This document shows, piece after piece, positions 1 to 7,111 of a DNA stretch of 21,676 bases (its first letter is position 1; each line of letters starts with the position of its first letter). The translations under genes were made by a program, and so were the position numbers. The notes beneath the pieces are model-generated. The model saw nothing but the letters and a program-made list of their open reading frames with translations, was not told the origin of the DNA and did not search any database. This stretch comes from Sulfurovum sp. (GTDB taxonomy: Bacteria > Campylobacterota > Campylobacteria > Campylobacterales > Sulfurovaceae): the NCBI GenBank assembly GCA_027029065.1, contig JALVGO010000260.1, positions 1 to 21,676 on the forward strand, in the 5' to 3' direction.

Positions 1-836
1 CTCATGAGGAAAGCCGGCCAGTAGATGGCGTGGAAACGGAGGATATCTTTGCCTATGAGGTGTACGCGCGCAGGCCAGAAGTCCATCTTCGCTTCATCGG
101 TACCGTAGCCAAGTGCCGTGACGTAGTTCATAAGCGCATCAAGCCAGACATACATGACATGTTTGGGGTCGTTGAGCTCTTTGGGGAGTTTCACACCCCA
201 GTCAAAACTGGTACGGGTGATGGAGAGATCTTCGAGTCCCCCCTCGACAAAGCGTATGACTTCGTTGCGTTTGCTGCGCGGCAGGATGCACTCAGGATGG
301 GCGTCGTACCATGCCAGCAGCTTCTCCTGATAGGCAGAGAGACGGAAAAAGTAGCTCTCTTCTTCGACAACGGTGGTCGGTTTACCGCACTCGGGGCAGA
401 ACTCGCCGTCGACAAGCTGGATCTCGGGGAAAAAGGTTTCACAGGAGATACAGTAGTGTCCCTTGTAGACATCTTTGTAGATGTCACCGTTGTCATACAT
501 GACCTTGAAGGCTTTCTGCACCCCTTTCATGTGGTCTTCATCGGTTGTACGGATGAACTTGTCATAACTGATGCCAAAGTCATCCCAGAGGTTCTTGAAG
601 GTTGCCGAGATCTCGTCGGCGTACTCCTGCGGGCTTTTGCCTCTGGCTTTTGCGGACTCTTCTATCTTCTGTCCGTGTTCGTCCGTACCGGTCAGGAAGA
701 AGGTCTCAAGACCGCTCATACGAGAGTAGCGTGCCAGTGCATCGGCGATGATGGTAGTGTAAGCGTGACCGATATGGGCGATGTCATTGACATAGTAGAT
801 AGGGGTGGTGATGTAGGCTTTGTGGCAAGATGACAT
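1..836 (-). CDS. metG: Methionyl-tRNA synthetase, N-terminal part (runs off window)
   Basis: Charges tRNA(Met) with methionine in the cytosol (class I aminoacyl-tRNA synthetase). The gene reads leftward and leaves the window at base 1, so only about 278 N-terminal codons are visible. The translation starts MSSCHKAYITTPIYYVND and has the class I HIGH motif at residues 21-24, then TGTDEHGQK. A four-cysteine zinc knuckle (CISC ... CPEC) lies near residues 130-155, which marks the zinc-containing MetG type. The ATG at 836 is chosen because AAGGA sits just upstream and HIGH falls at the usual distance from the N terminus. The KMSKS motif and the anticodon domain would lie outside the window. A long plus-strand open frame over the same bases is only the antisense shadow. 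Identification is firm; in C. jejuni (from memory) metG occupies the same place relative to fbp and mobB. Confidence 0.96.
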   Translation of the reverse strand, partial: MSSCHKAYITTPIYYVNDIAHIGHAYTTIIADALARYSRMSGLETFFLTGTDEHGQKIEESAKARGKSPQEYADEISATFKNLWDDFGISYDKFIRTTDEDHMKGVQKAFKVMYDNGDIYKDVYKGHYCISCETFFPEIQLVDGEFCPECGKPTTVVEEESYFFRLSAYQEKLLAWYDAHPECILPRSKRNEVIRFVEGGLEDLSITRTSFDWGVKLPKELNDPKHVMYVWLDALMNYVTALGYGTDEAKMDFWPARVHLIGKDILRFHAIYWPAFLM

Positions 837-876
837 AGATAAGATTCCTTAAACAAATGAGTTTTTGATAGCGGAT

Positions 877-882
877 ATTTTA
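877..882 (-). promoter_or_regulatory. Probable -10 box of metG
   Basis: On the minus strand the sequence reads GGCTAAAATATCC, giving a TAAAAT -10 hexamer about 40 bases before the metG ATG at 836. No convincing -35 is visible, which is normal for the housekeeping sigma factor of Campylobacterota. Inferred from sequence only. Confidence 0.4.
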
Positions 883-965
883 GCCAAAGTGTGCTGTGGT
901 ATGGGTAAATTAGGGGCTGATGATAAATATGTTTGGATATTAGAATAATTTATAGAATAAAGTGT

Positions 966-971
966 TAAAAT
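966..971 (+). promoter_or_regulatory. Extended -10 box of the GIY-YIG gene; leaderless start predicted
   Basis: The sequence TGTTAAAAT gives a TAAAAT -10 with an upstream TG. The hexamer ends six bases before the ATG at 978, so transcription would begin at or within a base or two of the start codon. No ribosome binding site precedes the ATG, which fits a leaderless mRNA. Confidence 0.45.
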
Positions 972-977
972 AGGCTC

Positions 978-1229
978 ATGTATATCCTTTATATTCTTCA
1001 ATGTGCAGATGATACACTTTACACAGGGATCACAACTGATCTTGAACGACGTATAACAGAACACAACAGTTCAACAAAAGGGGCACGCTATACACGCACA
1101 CGGCGTCCGGTAAAACTGGTTTACAGTGAAGTGCATGAAGACAGAAGCAGTGCTTCCAAAAGAGAGTATCATATTAAAAAGAGTATGACAAAAGCACAGA
1201 AGCTCGCGTTAATTGAAAGTATGCTATAG
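978..1229 (+). CDS. GIY-YIG nuclease-superfamily protein (UPF0213/YhbQ-like)
   Basis: A single-domain protein of 83 residues, the usual size for the small stand-alone GIY-YIG family. It begins MYILYILQCADDTLYTGITT: the first strand motif is the YIL variant of GIY and the second is YTG for YIG. They are followed by the expected arginine in DLERR and by EHN. The C-terminal half has KREYHIKK, also typical of the family. Members are predicted or shown to act on DNA, but the physiological role of the small stand-alone proteins is poorly defined, so no precise substrate is claimed. It has no ribosome binding site and is probably read from a leaderless transcript. It is divergent from metG and its stop lies 11 bases before the 274-bp repeat at 1240. 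It is not part of the conserved metG-fbp block as I remember it, so it is probably an insertion. Confidence 0.85.
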   Translation: MYILYILQCADDTLYTGITTDLERRITEHNSSTKGARYTRTRRPVKLVYSEVHEDRSSASKREYHIKKSMTKAQKLALIESML

Positions 1230-1239
1230 TGTTTTATAC

Positions 1240-1513
1240 TTATTACTCCCCCATCAAATAATCCGAAAGTTTGAGAGAACGATACGAGGCAAGATGTGCG
1301 TAAATAAATCTGAAGGACTACCCATAGGTAATTCAAAGATTTTTTTGTGTGCAGGTTGTCTCGTATCGTTCTCCCCGAAGGGTGCAGCACTTTCGCCCAT
1401 ACTCGGTGTTAGATTTTCTTGAATTCGCTTTAGCGAGTCCTGCGAAAATCTGCCTTGATTATGAACGAAATTGCTGCATCAAACATTCGGGTTGTTTAAT
1501 GGTGGAGTAATGA
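1240..1513 (-). repeat. 274-bp cloverleaf-forming dispersed repeat, copy 1
   Basis: Fills almost the whole gap between the genes ending at 1229 and starting at 1534. Its ends are inverted repeats of about 35 bases: the left end reads TTATTACTCCCCCATC, the right end on the other strand TCATTACTCCACCATT. Inside are two long hairpins and a short one. Bases 1273-1370 form one arm around a CCTATGGG tip (complement), bases 1383-1478 form another arm (TGCAGCA pairs with TGCTGCA), and CCCCGAAGGG at 1373-1382 is the small hairpin between them. The element aligns without gaps to 12918-13191 in the opposite orientation, about 85% identical by hand. Many differences keep base pairs intact. It carries no convincing ORF. 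It could be a non-autonomous mobile element, a structured RNA gene or a folded-DNA recombination site. Strand is assigned as the one whose small loop reads C(TTCG)G. Confidence 0.85.
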
Positions 1514-1533
1514 AAATATGAAAGGTGTTTGGG

Positions 1534-1911
1534 ATGGCAGAGAAGAGAGATGACAGCTCCTACTCATCTGATGAAAAGCGCCGCATATTGCAGGAACTTG
1601 ATGAACGTCGGAAGCGGGAGCAAAAAGCAAAAGAGGCTATAAAAGCATATCTTTCGGATAAAAAGATCTATACCTACAAAGGCAAAGAGTACTATAAGGT
1701 TAAGGATTACAAACAGAGCTTCTATGTACCGCGTGAAATGATGGAGTCTCTTGCCGATACGATCCGAGATGTTGAGCTTGAAAGAAGTGGATACACAGCA
1801 AACCGGAGACAAAAAGGGTTTATCAAGTGGGATATGAGAAGCAAGCGTATCTTGATATCATTAAGCAATGTACGCGTCTACTACAAGCCGTTTGAGATCG
1901 AAAAGGCGTGA
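1534..1911 (+). CDS. Hypothetical protein, charged, 125 residues
   Basis: Not recognised. The start ATG at 1534 (MAEKRDDSSY) is preferred over a GTG at 1525 because AAAGG at 1521-1525 is correctly spaced before 1534. The N-terminal 45 residues are strongly charged and probably helical (DEKRRILQELDERRKREQK). The remainder is mixed and rich in Tyr and Lys, with no cysteines, membrane segments or signal peptide. It may be a small cytosolic nucleic-acid-binding protein, but that rests on charge alone. It starts 20 bases after the end of the structured repeat and its stop lies six bases from the convergent stop of the small cysteine protein at 1917. Any promoter would have to lie in or close to the repeat. 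Codon use looks like the neighbours, and the good ribosome binding site supports a real gene. Confidence 0.6.
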   Translation: MAEKRDDSSYSSDEKRRILQELDERRKREQKAKEAIKAYLSDKKIYTYKGKEYYKVKDYKQSFYVPREMMESLADTIRDVELERSGYTANRRQKGFIKWDMRSKRILISLSNVRVYYKPFEIEKA

Positions 1912-1916
1912 GTTGT

Positions 1917-2114
1917 TTAAAACTCAAACCCTCCGCCGGTACCTTTGTTCATGCTGTCGTAGACCGCTTTGACGTAGGCATCACGTAGTTCACATTCCAG
2001 AAACTTCTCACACTTTGAGCAGCTTTGCAGCTGATGCTCCTGCTGGCACTTCCGCAGCTCTTCTGTTTTCAGACGCAGGGCGATCTGCCACTGGTCAAGT
2101 ACCTCTTTGGCCAT
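1917..2114 (-). CDS. Small conserved Cys-rich protein downstream of fbp
   Basis: A 65-residue protein starting [10 protein letters not shown]. Four cysteines are spaced C-x8-C-x2-C-x5-C (residues 23, 32, 35, 41), which looks like a small metal-binding (probably zinc) knuckle. The C-terminal third has YVKAVYDSMNKG and ends in GGGFEF. The ATG at 2114 overlaps the fbp stop as TGATG, so translation is probably coupled to fbp. A longer in-frame reading from 2177 would lie inside fbp and is rejected. A similar small protein lies between metG and fbp in C. jejuni, as I remember it, which supports a lineage-conserved gene. The function is unknown; metal binding is inferred only from the cysteines. 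Confidence 0.8.
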   Translation of the reverse strand: MAKEVLDQWQIALRLKTEELRKCQQEHQLQSCSKCEKFLECELRDAYVKAVYDSMNKGTGGGFEF

Positions 2115-2968
2115 CAGCTTTTGATCCCGTAGGCAGTTTTGAGTTTCTCTATCTCGTAGTTGGAGCCGAAGAAGCATGGGCTGGTGTCATGCGGATGGGA
2201 AGGTACCAGCTCCATCAGACGTTTTCCTTTGTCATTGATCGCCTGGCCGCCGGCCTGCTCGTAGATAAACGCAAATGGGATCACCTCAAAGAGCTGTCTG
2301 AGTTTTCCATTTGGTTTGTCTGTCGTACCGGGGTAGGAGAAGATACCGCCGCCTTTGAGAAGGATTTGGTGCAGGTCTGGTACCATGCCGCCGGAGTAGC
2401 GCAGGCGGTACCCTTCGGCAAAGAGGTCATCGATGAAGCTTTTGTGGTAGTCGCACCAGTGCTGCTGTGTACCTCCCGGAGCGTTAAGTTTGCCTTTCTC
2501 CTGCAAGATCACATCTTTGCAGACAAGGTTGAAAAAGCCCTCCTGTGCACGGTAGTGCTTGGGGCGTTCTCCTTTGACTGCACGCATGATCTCGATACGC
2601 GGACCGTAGACCACATAGGCAGAAGCGACAAGGTTTTCCGCTTTGAGTTCCCCTTCATAGATGCCGAAGATAGAACCGACAGAGAGGTTGACATCGGCAA
2701 GGCTGGAACCATCAAGCGGATCGTAGCAGATGGTGTATTTGCCATCTTCATGCAGCAGCAGCTCTCCCTCTTTCTCTTCACTTACAAGTGACTTGACCAG
2801 CGGCACATGTTTGAACGCCTCTTCGATGATGTAGTCGCTTTTGACATCGAGCTTGAGCTGATCCTCTCCGGAGGAGTTTTCGGTATCGCAGTAGCCAAGG
2901 TCTTCAGTTTTGATGGCATGGTCTATCTTGAGTGCACACTGTTCAATGGTTTCAAATATGGTCAGCAT
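2114..2968 (-). CDS. fbp: Fructose-1,6-bisphosphatase, class I
   Basis: Hydrolyses fructose 1,6-bisphosphate to fructose 6-phosphate, the committed cytosolic step of gluconeogenesis; the same reaction serves sugar regeneration in autotrophs. The 284-residue protein has the metal-binding signature DPLDGSS at residues 83-89 and an acidic [11 protein letters not shown] stretch before it. Further on are [13 protein letters not shown] and the late signature [20 protein letters not shown]. All are diagnostic of class I FBPase, although the protein is shorter than the usual 330 or so residues. The ATG at 2968 is preceded by AGAAGGA. It follows mobB by 15 bases and is coupled to the small Cys gene by a TGATG overlap, so the three genes form one minus-strand operon probably started before mobB. 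Confidence 0.95.
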   Translation of the reverse strand: MLTIFETIEQCALKIDHAIKTEDLGYCDTENSSGEDQLKLDVKSDYIIEEAFKHVPLVKSLVSEEKEGELLLHEDGKYTICYDPLDGSSLADVNLSVGSIFGIYEGELKAENLVASAYVVYGPRIEIMRAVKGERPKHYRAQEGFFNLVCKDVILQEKGKLNAPGGTQQHWCDYHKSFIDDLFAEGYRLRYSGGMVPDLHQILLKGGGIFSYPGTTDKPNGKLRQLFEVIPFAFIYEQAGGQAINDKGKRLMELVPSHPHDTSPCFFGSNYEIEKLKTAYGIKS

Positions 2969-2983
2969 TCTGTTTCCTTCTGT

Positions 2984-3481
2984 TTATATGGCTTTAGCAT
3001 GGGTATCGATCCAAGCAAGTATGGCATCGAGATCGTTAAGATCGAGGATGTCGATCGTCTCAGGGATGGTATAGTTTGACAGCTTGACACTTCCGTCTAC
3101 GGCAATAGCCTCCGAGTATGGGAAATAGCTTTCGTCTATTTCGTTCCTAAAGATGGCAATGCGCGGCAGCGGCAGTGTTTTGAGCCCCTCGACGAGTAAA
3201 ATATCGAAGTCGTTGACCATACTGACGATCTCATCAAGCCGTTTTTCCCTGTGGGAGAAGTAGGTGGTACGGGTAGGGGAGGTAACGACCACTTCGGCAC
3301 CTGTCTGGAAAAAACGGTAACTGTCTTTGCCTTCTACATCGAAGTTCGCTTTGTCTTTCGGATCGTTTTTGATGATGGCGACTTTCCGGGTCGTAACAAG
3401 GGCTTTGGCGACCTTTTCGACCAGTGTAGTCTTTCCGCTCCCGGAGGGACCTGTAAATGCAACGGCAACTCTTGTTCTCAC
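2984..3481 (-). CDS. mobB: Molybdopterin-guanine dinucleotide biosynthesis adaptor MobB
   Basis: A GTP-binding P-loop protein that assists MobA in attaching GMP to molybdopterin, forming the guanine dinucleotide cofactor of enzymes such as nitrate, formate and polysulfide-type oxidoreductases. The protein has 165 residues, the normal size. The Walker A motif GPSGSGKTT lies at residues 11-19. NDPKDKANFDVEGKDSYRFF is the MobB-type stretch after it, and LLVEGLKTLPLPRIAIFR corresponds to the usual VEGFK region. The start is a GTG at 3481 with AAGGA upstream. It is first in the mobB-fbp-small Cys operon. Pairing with fbp makes no obvious metabolic sense but is conserved in this bacterial group as I remember it. 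Confidence 0.93.
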   Translation of the reverse strand: MRTRVAVAFTGPSGSGKTTLVEKVAKALVTTRKVAIIKNDPKDKANFDVEGKDSYRFFQTGAEVVVTSPTRTTYFSHREKRLDEIVSMVNDFDILLVEGLKTLPLPRIAIFRNEIDESYFPYSEAIAVDGSVKLSNYTIPETIDILDLNDLDAILAWIDTHAKAI

Positions 3482-3510
3482 GTGCTTCTATCCTTGGTTT
3501 GTAATACGGG

Positions 3511-3546
3511 ATTATACATCAACCTTTATTGAAAGTATGTTAAAAT
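3511..3546. promoter_or_regulatory. Divergent promoters: mobB operon (minus) and lipoprotein (plus)
   Basis: On the minus strand TATAAT occupies 3516-3511, about 30 bases before the mobB GTG. On the plus strand TGTTAAAAT gives an extended -10 (TAAAAT, 3541-3546), 26 bases before the lipoprotein ATG. Neither has a strong -35. The two -10 boxes are back to back, so the genes may compete for polymerase. Confidence 0.5.
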
Positions 3547-3571
3547 CAGCCAAACAATACAAGGGGTATGT

Positions 3572-4162
3572 ATGATGCGTGGAACACTATTGGGTATGAC
3601 AGCGGTCGTTCTCCTTGTGGGGTGTACATCTCCTGAGCGTGTCAAACTTCTTCACACCTACGAAAAAGAGAAAACCTACCACAAACGTCTTATCAAAACA
3701 GAAAAAGTGCAGCTCTATGAAGGCAACCTGACCAAAGTGACCCTGACAGCTACCTATCTGAACAGAAATTCACGTGCCAAAGAGGGAGAGAAAGACTCTT
3801 TTATCAACTATATGAACCCGTTTGAAATATTTGAGGACAGAGAAAAGCGTACATCCAAAGAGGATGAGCGTTTTATTGTCGGTATTTACGTCGATGATGA
3901 AGGGATGGAAGATGAACCGTTGTACGATTTTAACCTAACGCTCAACAAAAAGGAACCAAAACATATTCAGCCGCTCTCACATAACGACAAGAGACTCAAA
4001 AATATCTCTTTTGTAGCAGAGTGGAGCCAGTTTTTTCTTGTAACATTCCCGCATATAGATTCTGATCGGTTGACGATGGAGTTTGTGAGTGAGCAATATG
4101 GAAACGGTGTTTTGCATTTTGCAAAGAAAGCAAAGTATGTCTATACCAAAAAAGCGTTTTAG
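3572..4162 (+). CDS. Putative lipoprotein (Cj0842-like position)
   Basis: An exported 196-residue protein. The N terminus MMRGTLLGMTAVVLLVGC has a short positive region, a hydrophobic core and a lipobox ending LVGC, so the cysteine at residue 18 should be lipid-modified and the protein anchored to a membrane. The mature part is charged and mostly mixed sheet and helix, with no domain I recognise. Two ATGs are adjacent (3572, 3575); the AAGGGG at 3561-3566 favours either, with spacing slightly better for the second. It lies divergently from mobB and converges on the lytic transglycosylase. In C. jejuni a lipoprotein gene occupies the same slot between mobB and the transglycosylase (from memory). 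Its function is unknown; proximity to a peptidoglycan lyase suggests an envelope role. Confidence 0.82.
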   Translation: MMRGTLLGMTAVVLLVGCTSPERVKLLHTYEKEKTYHKRLIKTEKVQLYEGNLTKVTLTATYLNRNSRAKEGEKDSFINYMNPFEIFEDREKRTSKEDERFIVGIYVDDEGMEDEPLYDFNLTLNKKEPKHIQPLSHNDKRLKNISFVAEWSQFFLVTFPHIDSDRLTMEFVSEQYGNGVLHFAKKAKYVYTKKAF

Positions 4163-4186
4163 AGAAGTTCGCTATTTTCTAAAACG
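4148..4186 (-). terminator. Terminator hairpin across the convergent stop codons
   Basis: CGTTTTAGAGAA (4155-4166) pairs with TTTTCTAAAACG (4175-4186) over 12 positions with one mismatch and an eight-base loop. For transcripts coming leftward from the transglycosylase operon, the stem is followed by a run of six T (complement of AAAAAA before 4155). The structure overlaps the last codons of the plus-strand lipoprotein and both stop codons. The stem is AT-rich, so efficiency is uncertain. Confidence 0.55.
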
Positions 4187-5470
4187 GTCAGTCTGGTAGG
4201 GGTCGGTCAGTGTTTTGATGAACGGCAGCAGCCGCATCGGTTTACCAAGCATATTCATATAGATCACATAATTTGTCATCACACGTTTCCCATACTCTCT
4301 TGCCTGTGCATTTTTCATCTTCTCCATACTCAGATAGGGTTCGAACGGCCCCGGTCTGAAGTTCCCTTTCTTTCGGATGAGCCGTTTTGTAAAGCCTATG
4401 CCACCGTTGTATGCGTATGCGATAAAGAGCGGGTGGTAGAGATATTTTGTCAGATAGTCAAGGTGTACATTGGCATACTCTATGGCTTTGTGCGGGTTGA
4501 AGATGTCGTCATAGTCTATGGTTTCGCCTTTTTGCTTGGCGATATGGTCTATGAGAAACGGCATGAACTGCATCATACCAAGGGCAAAGGAACGGGAGAT
4601 GGCTGCCGGGATGAAGCGGCTCTCCTGTCTGGCAATGGCGTAAATAAGCGCCTGTCTTTCAATAGGATACTTTGACATAAAATCCCGGTAGGGCATCGGG
4701 AAGTAGGATTTGGTGTAGTTGCAGGCACGTGCTTTGATGTAAGTATGCATACCGATGGTCTCTTCGGACTCACAGTCATCTGCGAGATCTTCAAGATCGG
4801 CATGTTTATTGAATATCTTCTCTTTCATCTTCGCCCAGTCTATCGGATCTGTCGCATCGATCCCCCAGATGCTGCTTTTGTCTATTTTGGGTGAGACAAT
4901 GGTTTTAGGGTATTTGTCATGGGTAATATCTGAAGCGAGCAGACGGTACATATTGATATGTCCGCTTTGCTCCTTCATCACCTCAAGATGATGTTTGTTT
5001 TTTGTCACGAGGTAGAGCCAGAAGAGACATTTGTCTTTCTCCCAGCGTTCATTGTAGATGCGATATGCCGCATTGAAAAATTCTGCTGCACGCTTTGGTT
5101 GCCCGCGCTGTACATGGGCAATCCCTTTTTTGAATGCAAAATTGCCCTGTGCCCTGTTCTCCCACTTTTTTGCTTCACTCAGATAGTATTTTGGCATGGT
5201 AGGTTTGATGTTTGGGTAGGCGCCGGTCTTTTTGCGATACGCCTCTTTGAGCTTCTTGTTCAGGTGGCTTACTTCACGGATGATGGCGCGTGCCTGTGAT
5301 TTGTTGGTACTTGGCTGCTTTAGAAAACGCCAGATGTAGTAGTCTTTTTCAAGACTCAACGGCATATTGTGTATTTGTGAATAGCTGAAGGTCTTTGCTT
5401 CGAGTGTCTGCAAAAAAGGGATGCAGACAAAAAGCAGAAGAGAGAAAGCACGCAGCGGGAAGCGGATCAT
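4172..5470 (-). CDS. Soluble-type lytic murein transglycosylase (SLT domain)
   Basis: Cleaves peptidoglycan between MurNAc and GlcNAc with formation of an anhydro end, in the periplasm. The first 25 residues are a signal peptide (hydrophobic SLLLFVCIPFLQ, cleavage near LEA). Residues 30-265 form a helical region with tetratricopeptide-like pieces, as expected for the N-terminal superhelix of Slt enzymes. The catalytic SLT domain starts near residue 270: AIARQESRF carries the catalytic Glu at 283, then ALGMMQFMP and AYNGG, the standard motifs. At 432 residues it is shorter than the E. coli Slt70 type. The ATG at 5470 lies three bases after the yggT stop, so it is co-transcribed with gltX-like and yggT. 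Confidence 0.92.
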   Translation of the reverse strand: MIRFPLRAFSLLLFVCIPFLQTLEAKTFSYSQIHNMPLSLEKDYYIWRFLKQPSTNKSQARAIIREVSHLNKKLKEAYRKKTGAYPNIKPTMPKYYLSEAKKWENRAQGNFAFKKGIAHVQRGQPKRAAEFFNAAYRIYNERWEKDKCLFWLYLVTKNKHHLEVMKEQSGHINMYRLLASDITHDKYPKTIVSPKIDKSSIWGIDATDPIDWAKMKEKIFNKHADLEDLADDCESEETIGMHTYIKARACNYTKSYFPMPYRDFMSKYPIERQALIYAIARQESRFIPAAISRSFALGMMQFMPFLIDHIAKQKGETIDYDDIFNPHKAIEYANVHLDYLTKYLYHPLFIAYAYNGGIGFTKRLIRKKGNFRPGPFEPYLSMEKMKNAQAREYGKRVMTNYVIYMNMLGKPMRLLPFIKTLTDPYQTDRFRK

Positions 5471-5473
5471 GGT

Positions 5474-5752
5474 TTAGCCCAGGAAAAGACGCATGATGAA
5501 AATGTCAATAAACTGCAAACCGAAAATGATGATGATCGGAGAGAGGTCGAGACCTGAGATGATCACGAACGGGAACTTGCGTCTGATCCACATGTAAACC
5601 GGCTCTGTCAGACGGTAGAGTGCCTGTACAATTGGGTTGCTAGGGTCTGGACGTACAAAGCTCAGCAGTGCCGAGATGATGATGATCCAGATATACAGAT
5701 TGATGACCATGTGAACAAGCTGAACCAGTGAATAGATAAATGCGTCGATCAT
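5474..5752 (-). CDS. YggT-family membrane protein
   Basis: A 92-residue inner-membrane protein with two hydrophobic segments, about residues 5-30 (LVHMVINLYIWIIIISALL) and 65-90 (LSPIIIIFGLQFIDIFIMRL). Between them lies the family-typical loop with FVRPDPSNPIVQALYRLTEP, followed by a basic patch (WIRRKFP). The family is widespread; proposed roles are cell-envelope organisation, division or osmotic tolerance, none settled. The ATG overlaps the gltX-like stop as ATGA, so it is translationally coupled. C. jejuni has an integral membrane protein in this same position (from memory). Confidence 0.9.
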   Translation of the reverse strand: MIDAFIYSLVQLVHMVINLYIWIIIISALLSFVRPDPSNPIVQALYRLTEPVYMWIRRKFPFVIISGLDLSPIIIIFGLQFIDIFIMRLFLG

Positions 5753-6993
5753 GAGATAACCTCCAGTAGGTAAGATTTGATATACGGATAGAGGGCATCG
5801 AGTGCAGGTCCCTCTGTTTGGTTGGTAAGCAGCTTTCTAAGCGGTGCTGCAAGTGCATTGCCTGAAAGCCCGCTCTCTTTGACAAGGTATGCTTCAAAGG
5901 CTTCATAGGTGTCTATCATGGGGGCTTCCCATATGATATTTTTTAATATATTCATCTTCTTACCCATTTCTCCATCAAACGATTTGGGAGAGAAGAGGGG
6001 GCGTATGGCAGCTTCAAGTTCACTGACAGTACTGGCTTCCTCAGTTTCAAGATAGACTTTTGCCAGTTTCCCAATAGCCGCATCGGCAAACCCAAAGAGC
6101 ATCGAGAGCCGTCTGTCATCCATCTTCAGCAGATGTTCACAGTTGAGCCTGCGCAGCACTTCCATCTCAAACACCGCCGGGGTATGCGGTATCTGTTCAA
6201 GGTCAAACCACGCTATGGCTTCAGGCAGGGTGAAAAAGGTCTGTTCGCTCTTGGGGTTGCTAAGCAGAATAAGGTAGTTAATGATAGCATCGGGGATGTA
6301 CCCCTCTTCAAAAAGTGCTTTAAGCAATGGTGCATTGTCAATGCCCGGAAGATGCGCATAAGCAGTCTCTTGGGCATACCCCAGTGCTTTTTTGATGTGT
6401 ATCTCTTTTGGTGTATTGCCAATGTAGCGTGCATGCCGGATGAGGGTGGTGATGTTGCTGAGCATATCATCACATGCGGATGCAAAGAGAGCGGTTGGTG
6501 CTGCATCGCTTCCCAGTATCACAGGCTCTCCTGTCTCTTCGGGTGTTGCGCTATGCTCTCCAGAGATGATGTCGGTAAAAGAGATGGTCTTCTTTGGGGC
6601 TTTGAGGCGTACCACAAAGGGGGTTCCCTCTGCCTTGAGACGGCTGTAGGTATCTTCTGTCATTTCCGTACACGTGCTGTTGCAGGCTATGCTGTCGGTA
6701 TCGGTACAGGTACAGACAAAGGCTTTCTGCTCTTCAAGAAGCCTGAGTGCGAGTGTCTGATGGATGCTCTGATGCTCACTCTGATGATAGACCTGCTCAT
6801 GTGTCAAAGAGAATTTCTCCAGAATTTGCATAAACTCGGTATCTTTGCCTTCGATATTGCGCGCTTTGTCGGTGTCGTCCATGCGTATCAAAAAAGGCTC
6901 ACCGCGTTTGTGGGCGACAATGAAGTTCACGATGGCGATACGCAGATCGTCAATGGTCATATCTCCCGTTGGTGAAAGGGCAAATCTCAGCAT
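5749..6993 (-). CDS. GltX2-type glutamyl-tRNA synthetase paralogue lacking catalytic motifs
   Basis: Homologous over its whole 414 residues to the second glutamyl-tRNA synthetase of Campylobacterota. It keeps the family start MLRFALSPTGDM, the MDDTDKARNIEGKD stretch, ACDDML, GNTPKEI and the anticodon-binding C-terminal half. The catalytic signatures are gone. The HIGH-type motif at residues 13-16 is TIDD. The GEDH segment before SNTPK is replaced by HARY (residues 187-190). The KMSKR segment after AHLP is deleted: HLPGIDN runs straight into PLLKALFEEGYIPDAI. Four cysteines (94, 96, 104, 108) may still bind zinc. The frame is open, the ATG at 6993 has GGAG upstream, and yggT is coupled to it, so this is a conserved protein rather than a decayed one. 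In relatives GltX2 makes Glu-tRNA(Gln). This version probably cannot charge tRNA and may bind tRNA, regulate or be vestigial. Confidence 0.85.
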   Translation of the reverse strand: MLRFALSPTGDMTIDDLRIAIVNFIVAHKRGEPFLIRMDDTDKARNIEGKDTEFMQILEKFSLTHEQVYHQSEHQSIHQTLALRLLEEQKAFVCTCTDTDSIACNSTCTEMTEDTYSRLKAEGTPFVVRLKAPKKTISFTDIISGEHSATPEETGEPVILGSDAAPTALFASACDDMLSNITTLIRHARYIGNTPKEIHIKKALGYAQETAYAHLPGIDNAPLLKALFEEGYIPDAIINYLILLSNPKSEQTFFTLPEAIAWFDLEQIPHTPAVFEMEVLRRLNCEHLLKMDDRRLSMLFGFADAAIGKLAKVYLETEEASTVSELEAAIRPLFSPKSFDGEMGKKMNILKNIIWEAPMIDTYEAFEAYLVKESGLSGNALAAPLRKLLTNQTEGPALDALYPYIKSYLLEVIS

Positions 6994-7023
6994 GCATACA
7001 ACTCCATAATATTTTGAAATGAT

Positions 7024-7029
7024 ATTATA
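7024..7029 (-). promoter_or_regulatory. -10 box of the gltX-like/yggT/slt operon
   Basis: On the minus strand CTATTATAATATC contains TATAAT at 7029-7024, about 30 bases before the ATG at 6993. No clear -35. Confidence 0.5.
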
Positions 7030-7073
7030 ATAGGTTTGGATTAATCATACCAACTGATTTAACTCTATTTCGA

Positions 7074-7079
7074 TAAAAT
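7074..7079 (+). promoter_or_regulatory. -10 box of glnS giving a ~150-base leader
   Basis: CGATAAAATACG contains TAAAAT; transcription would start near 7086. That places the whole palindrome at 7112-7201 in the glnS 5' leader. It is divergent from the gltX-like promoter about 50 bases away. A start site nearer the ATG cannot be excluded. Confidence 0.4.
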
Positions 7080-7111
7080 ACGTCCAATATTAATTGAGAC
7101 CTCTGAAGGCT

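Noticed and set aside
30..833. Long plus-strand open frame of 267 codons
   Set aside because: Exact antisense of metG, which has HIGH and the zinc cysteines; the plus frame has no recognisable motif.
2015..2791. Plus-strand open frame of 258 codons
   Set aside because: Antisense of fbp and the small Cys gene, both with clear motifs and ribosome binding sites.
6133..6975. Plus-strand open frame of 280 codons
   Set aside because: Antisense of the gltX-like gene; no ribosome binding site and no motif.
5749..6993. Calling the gltX-like gene a pseudogene
   Set aside because: The frame is intact, has a promoter and ribosome binding site and is coupled to yggT; only the catalytic motifs are altered.
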